Positions 53,037-64,000 of a stretch of DNA of 64,000 bases are shown piece by piece; position 1 is the stretch's first letter; every line of letters starts with the position of its first letter. The DNA lies in the NCBI GenBank assembly GCA_003996215.1, contig QJPP01007520.1, forward strand, positions 310,001 through 374,000, in the 5' to 3' direction. The position numbers were made by a program, and so were the translations under genes. This stretch comes from Jaltomata sinuosa. Taxonomy: Eukaryota; Streptophyta; Magnoliopsida; Solanales; Solanaceae. Under the pieces are notes generated by a model, which was given only the letters and a program-made list of their open reading frames with translations, was not told the origin of the DNA and did not search any database.

Positions 53037-56000
53037 ATGGATTTGTTACCGGCGGAATCATCACCGATACTACCGAAGAAGCACAGATTCCGTTCACTGA
53101 AGCTCGTAAATGTGAATATCGATGAAGTTTTATCGGAAACGCCGCAGGGAGTTGAATACGGGAAGCTCGAAAATGGTTTAACTTACTATGTCCGATCCAA
53201 TTCTAAACCTAAAATGAGAGCTGCACTTGCACTTGCTGTTAACGCTGGGTACGAATTAATTACTTTTGAATGCTACAATTTTATGTTTTGTTAGTTAAGT
53301 TTGTTTCTGCAATTGTGAGATATACTGGTATTGATTTGTAATTTTTTGACCGTACACTGGTTTGTTTTGATAGAGTGTTTGTGCAAGTTTACGGTGTTTG
53401 GATGGTTGTTTTACACTTCGTTTGGTTACATTGTACATCATTTTCTGTCATTACATAATGTCACACATTAGAAATTATTGAAGGATAAACCTATAAGAAA
53501 AGTAGGTTATAGGTAGAGCTATTGTATAAAGTTGGGGTAAAAAATAAATTATGGTTATATTTTAGAATAAGTAAATAAAAAATGAGCAAAAAAAAAGTAA
53601 CCACGCGATCACATCAAATCGGTCGTTACATAAAATGAGACTTTTCGTCGCTACATAACAATACATTTAACATACGATACAATAAAATTTAACTAACAAT
53701 CAAATCAAAGATTTGTTTGTTTCTATAATTGTGTGGTATACTGTTCATGTACCGTGATTGATTTGTGATTTTTTTTGGCCGTACATTGGTTTGTTGTGAT
53801 AGAGTGTTTGTCAACTTTACTCTGTTTGGATGGTTGTTACATATCTGTATTGTTTTGATAAATACAACGTTTGGTTACATTGTATCATTTGTCGTCGTTA
53901 TATAAAGTCACGCATCAACAATTTGAAGGATAAACCTATGAGAAAAGTAGGTTAAGGGTAGAGCTATTGTAAAAAGTTGGGGTAAAAAATATAATATGGT
54001 TATATTAGAGAATAAGTAAATACAAGAACCAACGGAGACAAAACCACTAGTTGATTTCTTCCCATCTATGCTAGCCTTGGTGGATAGAATTACCTGGTAT
54101 CTGTTGCTGGTGGGAGGTGACAGATATCCCGTGGAGTTAGTTGAGGTGTGCGCAAGCTGGCCTGAACACCACGGTTATAAAAAAAAAGTAAACAAAAAAA
54201 TGAGCATAAAAAAAAGTAACGACACAATCACACTTAATCGTTTGTTACATAAAATGGGACTTTTCGTTGTTACATAACAACAAATTGAACGATACGATAC
54301 AATAAAATTTAACTAACAATCAAATCAAAGATTGTATTTAAACCTACAAAACAATATTAGATTGGCTTAAGTTATGTATACTGACATTTTAAGTAATTTT
54401 TACTTCAAGAAATTCCTACTTGTCTGTCCCATCTCTGAGATGTTTGGATTTTTCCAAACCCCATGGATGTGCCAACGAGAAATGCTACTCCATTCGGATC
54501 AAGACAAGCTTTTACTTGTTCAAATAAGTACTAGCGATTAAGGTGAAGCAGGGTTCTTTCTTGATCTAGCAGTAAGGATGGAACAATATGGTAAGATAAA
54601 ATGTGGAACCTAATAGAAATTACTAGTTTTAGAACTAATTGGACAAAAGAAAAAGATATTTTCAAGTTTTGTGATAACTTTTTCGTTTTCTCTATTAGTG
54701 TAATTTAATGTGGTTACCCTTTCTTCCAGAGTACATATACGGTAACATAATCAAATAAAATTCATTTACGCGGTCGGTGTACAAAACGTAAACCTTATTA
54801 AATTCTTGCTCTTTCAGCACAGCATAAAATCAACTGCTTTTATTGCTTTGAGACTCTTTCTTCCAGGCTAAAATGGAAAAGAGCTTTCTACATACTTATT
54901 TTATGAGTAAGGGGGTATTGCAATTAATGCATAATGGTATATGGGAAGTTATAATTATTGGTAAATTAGATCCAGATAATGGTTAAAAAGAAACTCTAGT
55001 CCCTTGCAACTTTCTTTATTGTTTGCTCAATCATTTTGTATCACTCCGGCACAATAAGAAACAAGACCTTTTGGTTGTTAAATCACCTGCAAATCATGCT
55101 GCATAGAGCAAAACTCAACCTAGTATAACATAGAAGTTGCATATTCAACATTGGCTCAAATTGCCTTCCCAATTTTCAAACTTCCAATTCTTTTCATAAC
55201 CTTGCAAATATTAACTCAACCTGGTGCTTCCATATACTGCACTGGAAGCCACCATTGGGCCGTGGGCTTCTTCATATTTCAGACAGCAATGTGCAAGCAT
55301 AGAGTGACTTGGCTGAAAGTTAGGGTAGAATATAGTTTTAACGCGTTCAATTATTTGAAAGTCAAACTTTTGTGTTGTTAATTTTTGAAGTGCTACTTTG
55401 TGATATGCTCTATGACTAGGATACACCTAGATAGTGTTGGCTTGTTTGATATTTAATCTCTATCCTTCAGTATTGTCTCATCGGGAGGTACATTCATGTG
55501 ATATACATTAGGATAAAGAAATCACGCTCATCACCAATGCGAAAGAAATCATACATAAAATTTGGAGAAACATAATAAGGCAGTTGAACCGCATCTAGAT
55601 GAAGTCCTAACGTTGTTGTCACTTACTCTTCCTTAACAATTTTTTTTGTTTGATTGTTAACTTACTCTTCTTTAACTACTAGCACATGTCCCTTTATTCC
55701 TTTCATTATTAGTTACTAGTTGAAGAAATTTGTCCTCGTTTGCTCACTTAAGGCAATTGGGGATCCAAGCCCAAAAAAGAAACAGAGTGAAAAAGAAAAA
55801 AAAATGCACATTATCGATGTTTGAATTAGGTTCTGTAATTTATTAAAAGAAAAGCAACAAAACTTATGTCGGCAAGAAAATTCTTTGGATATAGAGCTAA
55901 CATTTTGTAACTGAACAATATTCTATAATCACTTTCTTTGCTAGTGAATAAAAGAGGAAGACCTGTTATTGGTCGGTGTTGCAAATATTTCTTGACTTAA

Positions 56001-59000
56001 TTGACAAAGAGACCAGGATATTGAAACAAAATTCCATAATAGTATTATCGTGAATAATAAATACTATTATAAGTTTTTGAAGGAAAATTAATTTTCTTGG
56101 TACACGATGCAAGGGAAATCACAAGCATGATTATATATGTGTTGAGAGAAAATGTGTGGGAAGAAAGTTAAGAGTGGAATTGAAGTTACTGAAATTCTCA
56201 ATTGAACTATCAAAAACTTGCCTTTAAGAGTTCTAATTTTATTTTTGATAAGTAACACTTGCCTGTTAAGTGTGAGTGTCCATGCCCTTGAGTATTTGCT
56301 TAGCCGGTTTGATTTTCTTTTGGGCAGTGGTTTGACAATAACTTTGCTTCATTGTTGTCTATTTAAAGAGTGCTTTCTTCCTCTATGATAGCTGACGTGC
56401 TAGTTCTTTTGATAAGGGATAGTTGACGTGCTAATTAAGTTCAAGGTCTTAATCCATGGCAGCTCAGTTTTAGAAGAAGAGGAAGAACGTGGAGTTGCTC
56501 ATATAGTTGAGCATCTTGCTTTTAGTGCCACAGAGAAATACACAAATCACGATATTGTCAAGTTTCTAGAGAGTATTGGGGCAGAATTTGGTGCTTGCCA
56601 GAATGCAGTGACTTCTGCCGATGAAACTGTTTATGAGCTATTTGTCCCTGTAGACAAACCTGAACTATTGTCTCAGGCGATCTCGGTGTTGGCTGAGTTC
56701 AGTTCAGAGGTGCATTTAGTGCCATTCTCATTGTATCATTTAGATAATATCTACGTTTCTTATTTGACTTGACTATATATAGGTCAGAGTGTCACCGGAT
56801 GACTTGGAAAAGGAAAGAGGAGCAGTAATGGAAGAGTATAGAGGAACCAGGAATGCCAATGGAAGGATGCAGGATGCACACTGGGTTCTCATGATGGAAG
56901 GTTCAAAGGTAGCACTTCTAGCTCTTCTTGACTTCTTATCAGTTCCACTTGTCTTTTTCTCCACCCATAAACAGTGATTTTTTCTTTGAATTCACGGTAC
57001 TTACTAGAGAGAAACATAAAGCACAATAAGATGGCTAGTTAGCACCCAAGGGTGTGACCTAATGGTCAATGAAATGGGTTGAGAACCATAAGGTCTCAGG
57101 TTCAAATCTCAGCTGAGACAAAAACACTAGGCAACTTTTCCCCACCAAGGTACTTGTTGCTGATGTGAGGTGACATGTATTCGGTGGAATTAGTTGAGGT
57201 GCGCGCAAGCTGGCACGGACACCACGGTTATAAAAAAAAGAAAAATGGCTAGTTATATTACTCTTTAACAAGATGGAGATGGTCTTTCATATAAAGCTAT
57301 GAGTTGTTTTCTTTTTTATTTCTTTATTACTATTATTTTTAATAAGAAAATAATGCTACAAGCTGTTCTCTTGTTATTTTTATTTGGTTTTGGCATGAGT
57401 TGACGTACTCATGAATATACCATAAAATAATTGAAAGAGCTAATATTTTGACTTCCTTTGCTGATTTTAAACCATGTTTTTGAAGTTATTTCCTCAACTG
57501 ACTGCTCTCATCCTGATCTCCTTCTCTATTAGTATGCTGAGCGGCTGCCTATTGGACTGGAAAGAGTGATCCGAACAGTTTCTCCTCAGACAGTAAAGCA
57601 ATTTTACAGGAAGTGGTACCATTTGCAGAATATGGCCGTGATTGCTGTTGGGGACTTTCCTGATACACAGGTTCGTGGACTGTTATTGTCTCCTTCCTGA
57701 AATATTTCATACTTCCCTTTTCTGTCTGTCCCAATTATCTGATTTATTTCCATCAATGGCAATATCGATCATGTAATTCGTGTTGAAATTATTGAAGTGA
57801 TATATACATATATATTTGCTATATTTCTAAATTGCTCGACATCATAAACAATTCAAAATCATTTCTCAGTTTCTGACATATTCGAAGGGGATAAATAATA
57901 CTTGCTGTCTAATCCTAAACCTCTGCCGAAGACTTTAGTGGATCAACTCATAACTGAGATGGAGTTAACCTAGATCTTATCTTTACATAAAGTTTTGAAA
58001 TTAGACATTATCAACTATATTAATCATTTGTCTTTCTCTTTGGCAGAGTGTTGTTGAGTTGATAAAAGCTCACTTTGGAAAGAAGATTTCAGCAGTTGAT
58101 CCTCCTCTTATACCATATTATTCGGTTCCATCACACGATGAGCCACGATTTTCATGCCTTGTGGAATCTGAGGCAGCTGGGGTTAGTATTCTGCAGATCT
58201 TTCATCGATCACAGTAGATACATTGTGCCTTTTTGCTGCTCTGGGTTTTTTCTAAGACGTCTCTTTTCCAATGGGTTGTAACAGTCGGCAGTGATGATCA
58301 GCTGCAAAATGCCTGTGGAAGAGCTCAAGACAGTGAAAGATTACCGGGAATTGCTCACTGAATCCATGTTTTTTCATGCTTTAAACCAGAGATTTTTTAA
58401 AATATCTCGTAACAAAGATCCTCCTTTTTATTCTTGCTCGGCTGCAGCAGATATCCTTGTTCGTCCAGTTAAGGCCTATATAATGACATCATCCTGTAAA
58501 GAGAAGGGTACCGTTGAGGCCTTAGAATCAATGTTGACAGAGGTGTGCTTCCAAATCCTTATGAATTATATTCTGCTTTCTAGTTGTTTCTGATACCTTG
58601 GTTCCAGGTTGCTAGAGTAAGAATTCATGGCTTTTCTGAACGGGAAATATCTGTTGTTCGGGCTCTGCTGATGTCAGAGATTGAATCTGCATATTTGGAG
58701 CGAGATCAAATGCAATCAACCAGCTTACGTGATGAATATTTACAGGTGCTTCTAATTACTTCCGTTCCTTGCTCTCAAGTTGCTTTGCCGCAAACCTCTT
58801 CAATTGGGTGAATATCAAGCGTATATAAAATTTAGTAAAAAGCTGAATACACCTATTCCACAATGTATGAGTCTCAAGTGATCTTGTTTTCTCTTTATAG
58901 CATTTTCTTCGGAATGAACCTGTTGTTGGGATTGAGTATGAGGCACAGCTCCAGAAAACTCTACTACCCCGTGAGTCTCTGCTAGTATTTCACTTTTATT

Positions 59001-62000
59001 TATGAGTTCTTATATATTCCTGAAACAGCATTGTATTTAGGAGGGGAAAAGAGTGAATGAAAGAGAATTTTGTTCTCATTTCACCTGATGGAGGGGATCT
59101 TAATTGCTAAATCTTTTTTGATTGAATAGACATATCAGCATCTGAGGTATCCAAATATTCTGAGAAGTTTCAGACTTCAACGAGCTGCGTTGTAAAAACA
59201 ATTGAGCCCCGAGCAACTGCTACAGTGGATGATTTAAAAGCTGTTGTAATGAAGATTAATTCTCTTGAAAGAGAAAAAAGCCTTCCTCCTTGGGATGATG
59301 AAAACATCCCAGAAGAAATTGTCTGTGCAAAACCAGATCCAGGGTAACTTATATGACATTTAACTTTCATAATCTCTTATTTTACCTAGTACCACTACTG
59401 CATACTTAACGGACAAAGTCTCGCTACTATGTTAACACTTGTAATGTGATCTGCAAGGCAATGCATCATTCTTAGCAGATGTCCTTGATAACTTTTTCGC
59501 TGTTGCTATTTGCTACTTTGTTCATTAAATAAAATATGCATGCCTATTTTGGAGAACCCCTATCATTTTTTTTTGAAACTGGTAACTAAGAGAACCTATC
59601 ATTTCTTTTTCCAAATTAGGGATGAACCAGGATAGTTAAGTGTGACCAATGAGTTGTGACATGATGTTCACATAGTTATGCATATATAATCAACTAAGGC
59701 ATATGGCCATTGCTACATTTTAATCTGGTGTTATTCAGGTGCAATTTGACTTGTGTTGCTTATTTTGAGCTCACTGAAACATCTTAGCTGAACTTGGTCC
59801 CTAGTAATTTGGGCTTTTAAAAAAAAGATTAAACCTGTGTCTTACTTATATAAAAGAAGTGCATTTATTATGCAACTATTCTAACTGGCTATGACTTTCT
59901 CACTAACTAGATTCTGGAGTAAAATCTATTCTCTTTTATCAAACTAGGATTTCAAAGAGAACTGTTAAGCCTGATCGAACTCCCCAAAATAATAGAAGAC
60001 CTATTGATCTTGTGCAATGAGCTACTGTACTGATCCATTGTATATTGAAGGCAAAATTGAGAAGGGCGTTCATATTATTGATTGTTACTTCATTTATCAG
60101 CATGCTTCGTATTCTCGGAGATTTTACCAAGTGGTATTACTTGACTTTCCTGAATTAGTCTTTGAGGCTATAAGGATTCTTAGAGGTAAAAGACCAAAAA
60201 GAATATATTTGTTGTTCCAACTTCCACCTACATCTAAAGAATGTACCCCAGATAGTTACCTGCAGGCAAAGCAACACTGCTGAATGATTTTCTCTGGGCA
60301 GACAATTTTCCCACAGTGACTTAGTAGGCAGTTGTTTAAGCACCTTCTGCCACTCCAACATTTTCCTTAGATTCGGTCATCAAGTTCACAGATTTGCTCT
60401 ACTTAAAGAAAATCAATCATGTGGCAGTTTCAGTCTCATTCTTGTCATGATATATGCTGAAACTGATCCTAGTTTCTTGTTTCAGGCATATAACACAGCA
60501 GCTTGAATATTCCAATATTGGAGCCACTGAAATGATTTTATCGAATGGAATGCGAGTTTGCTATAAATCTACTGACTTCCTTGATGACCAGGTAAAACTT
60601 TCCTAGGCACAGAGGTTAAGCTGGAGACTTTTTATGAGATATCTATGCAGAGGTCTCCATGTCTTATTTCTCTTTGGAGATACAGTTTTCTTATAACTCC
60701 CTTTAGGATGCTGTCATAGACTAGTGAATGAATGTTGCAGATAGTCATTCTTGTCGTTGAAGATGGTAGTTTAGTAAAATAGTACCTTATGAATGCTCAA
60801 GATGCAGCACTGTTTTGGCTGCCTAAGACTAATGACGTGTTGCAGATCATTAAGTTCTTGATTTCTTTCTACTTACTAGGACAATGCTTCTGCTTTCTTT
60901 ACCAAGCCAGCTCTCCATCCCAAGATCCCCATGAGTTGTGAAATCTAGCTTTTGCTGCTTATTAAAGAGTTTCATTTCAGAAAAAAGATACCTCTTGGAA
61001 TAGTAACTCTGGAAACACATTGCTTTTTGAGTCCAAGTTGATTTGGTACTTGTTATTCCTATTAACATCTTGTTTAAATAGGTTTTATTCACAGGGTTCT
61101 CATATGGGGGTTTGTCTGAACTCCCTGAGAATGAATACTTTTCATGTTCAATGGGTTCAACCATTGCTGGAGAAATCGGTATATTTGGTTATAGACCATC
61201 GGTACTCATGGATATGCTCGCTGGAAAAAGAGCTGAAGTTGGTACAAAACTTGGAGCATATATGAGAACTTTTTCTGGTGATTGTTCACCTTCCGACTTA
61301 GAAACTGCATTGCAGGTTAGACCATTTTCTAGAAATGCAGATGGCATATATTTTGTTATCTTGTATCTCTCTCTCTCTCTACATATATGTGTCTGTCTAA
61401 ATTTATGTATACACATAAGAAAACAAAAAGCATGCAGGACTAAATGATAAATCCTCTGTATCAGTTGTCTCAAGAATAGAACTGCCAAATTCGGATGAGT
61501 TGGTTGGACCTAGAAAGTATTGAGAAGGAGTTTTAAGATTCATAATGATTCCTTAGGATCCTTTCCAGATGATTCATGAAGATTTCTATTCAAAGAGCAG
61601 TTAGAAAATTTTCTGGATTGAGTATTCCATACATGTCCATTAAGTACCAATATTACAAGGAATCGCGTGGGGGTGTCTCTATAAGAGTATGGAACCCTAA
61701 ACATTAGAGTTTGGATATACAAGTAGAGTTACAAGTATGGGTGTTCGTAAAGCTAAAATTGTTGTAAACCTCCAAAAACACAAGCTTATAAAATGTAACT
61801 AAAAAATTATCACGTGACAATTGATCGCACTCCAACTATCTTTTCAGAGTGAAACGATATGTTTTTCTTAGAACTTTGTTTCAAGTGAGTGCTATTGATG
61901 GAATTTCAAGCAACAATGGCATATTGTGTCTGCCTCTCTGCCCTTTGTATTTTATTTCCAGTAAAAGAAGCTATTCCAAAGTCGGAATTTTTTTGTAGAG

Positions 62001-64000
62001 CCACTTATCAGAGTTGTGGTCCTCAAAATTTTCAAAAGTAAGGGCTCTCAGCTATCGATTGAGTAGTTTTGAATGGCAATAGTCGGGATCTCAAGCTTTA
62101 GCTGCTTCAAATGTTTTCTTTTTTGTAAAATTTTATTTGAAAACCAGTTTCTTTAAGTGACCTCTTATGGAAAGTTCTTTCCCATCTATTAAAAATATAA
62201 TTTCTAGATAATAGTAGCAAGATTCTTTGAAAGATATTAATTGTGAACCTAATAATAATAGTACTGGAAAAAGAACATTACTTTAACCTTGGTGGACAGA
62301 GTTACTCGGTACCTGTGCTGGTGGGAGCTTCCAGGTACCTCGTGGAGTTAGTCGAGGCGCGCGCAAGTTGACCCGGACACCACGGTTATCCAAAAAAACA
62401 TTATTTTAATTAAGTAATTGTTGAGTGGCTGTCTTGGTCTTTAACCGCAATTTTGTTTGTCATACTTGTATAGTATGATATTCACTTCTTGCCTTCTGCA
62501 ACTTCACAGCTTGTATATCAACTTTTCACAACAACCGTAGAGCCCGGGGAAGAAGATGTCAAAATAGTGATGCAAATGGCTGAAGAAGCCATACGTGCTC
62601 AGGAGAGAGATCCTTACACTGCATTTGCGAACCGAGTGAGGGAGCTCAATTATGGGAACTCGTACTTCTTCAGGGTAATATGACTTTCAATCTGCATTGT
62701 CAACTCTGTAGTGACGGGTGTATTCATGACTTACATAGTAGAGTGCTTTTTTGCAGCCAATCAAATTTAGTGACCTTCGAAAAGTCAACCCATATAAAGC
62801 TTGCGAATATTTCAATAGTTGCTTCAAGGACCCCTCAACTTTTACGGTGGTGATTGTTGGGAATATTGACCCTTCTATAGCATGTCCATTGATGTTACAG
62901 TACTTGGTAGGTATTACAATTTCGAATGGCGTTAGCATTGTTTAGCATTTGTCATTGGTTTATTCTTCACTATGCAGGGTGGAATTCCAAGGCCTCCTGA
63001 ACCAGTTCTACATTTTAGTCGTGATGACCTCAAAGGCTTGCCTTTCCAGTTCCCTACGACAATAACTAGGTGGTCTCAGTATTATTTTCTCTCCAATTAA
63101 TAATGTAGCTTAAGCTATGCGCTTTCAGTTAATGAAGCTGAATGATTGCAGGATACCTTAGCTTAAAAGATTTTTCCTTTGCACCTTGTCCTTTTTCATT
63201 GTTCCTTTTTTCCTTGATGCCTTGAGGTTTATGAGTTGGGGGCTTGGTGAAGGAGTCTTAATGATATGATTTCTGTTATATTGTTCTTCCTAAACTAGCA
63301 AATTATATACAGACACAAACATGTATATCGTCTATACTTATTTGTTTTGTTTTCTTTATTTTGATGAATCGGGGGCGGGGAGGAGTCTTTGAGTACTTGA
63401 TCAGGTGAGGATTCCTGTGCAGTGTGTGAAGTTACTGCAATTTGGCCTGGAACCATCGGTTACATTTTGTCATAATCACTACCCCCAAAAATATTTATAA
63501 GAACTTGAAAGAAAATATCCAACTTGATTAGGGACATAGGGTCCAGTGTTACTGTTCGTTTTCTTTTATGTGATAAACTATTGAAGTTCTATCATGTGCT
63601 TAAAGTGCAAAAATTCATCCCCATTTAATGTGTTGCATGTGATTGTAGAGAAGTTGTTCGGAGCCCAATGGTGGAAGCACAATGCTCAGTGCAGTTATGC
63701 TTTCCTGTTGAGTTAAAGAATGAAAACATGGTACGTGGTTTAGATACCGAATCTAAGATCTATGTTCATATTCTAAGCTTTTCTTGTTTAGGAGTACATT
63801 GACATATATTCTATCTCATCTTATTTACAGATGGAAGATGTTCATTTTGTTGGATTTATGAGCAAGCTTCTGGAAACAAAGATAGTACAGGTTCTCCGCT
63901 TCAAGTATGGGCAGGTGTGTTCTTGTGTAATCCGTGTGATATTCTGTAATACATTTCGATAACTTTTATTCTTGGAACTTTTTGTGCCTTAGATTTATTC
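53037..64000 (+). CDS. PQQL-like zinc metalloprotease, peptidase M16 (3' truncated by the window)
   Basis: A pitrilysin/insulysin-family peptidase, the plant homologue of bacterial PqqL; function in plants is poorly known. Exons: 53037-53248, 56463-56709, 56783-56908, 57533-57670, 58047-58181, 58285-58542, 58608-58745, 58901-58970, 59130-59343, 60486-60591, 61082-61315, 62510-62674, 62757-62906, 62978-63069, 63649-63730, 63831-63914, and 63993 to the edge. All phases fit, giving about 819 residues of an expected 950-1000. The inverted zinc motif HxxEH is HIVEH (84-88), and the third ligand is probably Glu164 in EKERGAVMEEY. The R-rich start is MDLLPAESSP; ENGLTYYVR is the family's N-terminal signature. 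A second M16 domain begins after PWDDENIPEEIV (GATEMILSNGMRVCYKS). Intron 1 is 3.2 kb with a local duplication; introns carry SINEs. Confidence 0.92.
53300..54330. repeat. Direct duplication in protease intron 1
   Basis: Copy 1 (about 53300-53705) and copy 2 (about 53708-54330) share GACCGTACACTGGTTTGTT-like sequence, GAAAAGTAGGTTA, GTTGGGGTAAAAAATA, GTTACATAAAATGRGACTTT and ACAATAAAATTTAACTAACA. Copy 2 is longer because a SINE is inserted in it. The repeat itself resembles a known type of Solanaceae MITE rich in GTTACATAA. Confidence 0.8.
54023..54185 (+). repeat. SolS-like SINE, 5'-truncated, in protease intron 1
   Basis: GATTTCTTCCCATCT, GGTATCTGTTGCTGGTGGGA, GTTGAGGTGTGCGCAAGCTG and ACACCACGGTTATAAAAAAA. 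It is flanked by AAGTAAATA (54014-54022) and AAGTAAACA (54186-54194), a likely target-site duplication with one mismatch. Confidence 0.75.
57042..57244 (+). repeat. Full-length SolS-like SINE in protease intron 3
   Basis: A tRNA-derived head with GTGTGACCTAATGGTCAATG (A-box region) and AGGTCTCAGGTTCAAATCTC (B box), the middle ACTTGTTGCTGATGTGAGGT, GTTGAGGTGCGCGCAAGCTG, and the GACACCACGGTTATAAAAAA tail. It is bounded by a perfect 11-base target-site duplication, ATGGCTAGTTA (57031-57041 and 57245-57255). Confidence 0.92.
62287..62397 (+). repeat. SolS-like SINE, 5'-truncated, in a protease intron
   Basis: CCTTGGTGGACAGAGTTACT, GTACCTGTGCTGGTGGGAGC, GTCGAGGCGCGCGCAAGTTG, GGACACCACGGTTATCC. 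Flanked by ACATTACTTTAA (62275-62286) and ACATTATTTTAA (62398-62409), a target-site duplication with one mismatch. Confidence 0.85.

Noticed and set aside
57042..57110. tRNA-like A and B boxes
   Set aside because: They belong to the head of a SINE with target-site duplications, not to a functional tRNA gene; no cloverleaf was found.

Overview
The window is nuclear DNA from a flowering plant, almost certainly a nightshade (Solanaceae, Solanum-like). It is AT-rich, the genes have many short GT-AG introns, and the repeats include Solanaceae-type SINEs with (TTG)n tails, SolS-like SINEs, and Stowaway, hAT-like and CACTA-like MITEs. No prokaryotic, viral or organellar gene is visible. Gene models were built by hand from splice sites, reading phase and remembered protein families; no search was run.

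Layout. (1) 1-2390: simple repeats and a broken NLR resistance gene on the minus strand. (2) 2828-3755, minus: a six-exon histidine-phosphotransfer (HPt/AHP) gene whose catalytic His is Asn, so probably an AHP6-like pseudo-HPt. (3) 3656-14145: about ten tandem copies of a ~1.1 kb unit made of exon 1, the start of intron 1 and ~1 kb of promoter of that HPt gene. (4) 15675-17404, plus: an R2R3-MYB of the RAX/Blind-like group, with a stretch of exon 3 that resembles a MITE. (5) 17405-22030: intergenic. (6) 22217-28543, plus: MND1, a meiotic recombination factor, with an E2F-type promoter site and a 3.5 kb first intron full of tandem repeats. (7) 30032-30962, plus: a short GPI-anchored arabinogalactan peptide. 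(8) 32625-36759, minus: SNF7/VPS32 of ESCRT-III. (9) 37977-45247, plus: an ILR1/IAR3-like IAA-amino acid hydrolase ending in HDEL, with two extra copies of exon 1 in intron 1. (10) 46400-49018, minus: ribosomal protein eS30, with a repeat array in intron 1 and a duplicated promoter. (11) 49019-53036: intergenic. (12) 53037-64000, plus: a PQQL-like M16 zinc protease that runs off the right edge.

The genes do not form a pathway. They are unrelated housekeeping and regulatory genes, with SNF7 and the hydrolase divergent, and eS30 and the protease divergent. The unifying theme is repeated local tandem duplication of first exons, promoters and first introns: the HPt gene, MND1, the IAA-amino acid hydrolase, eS30 and the M16 protease all carry amplified 5' regions. 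The strongest candidates for something undescribed are the HPt promoter/exon-1 array, which still holds several open exon copies, and the MITE-like coding segment of the MYB gene.
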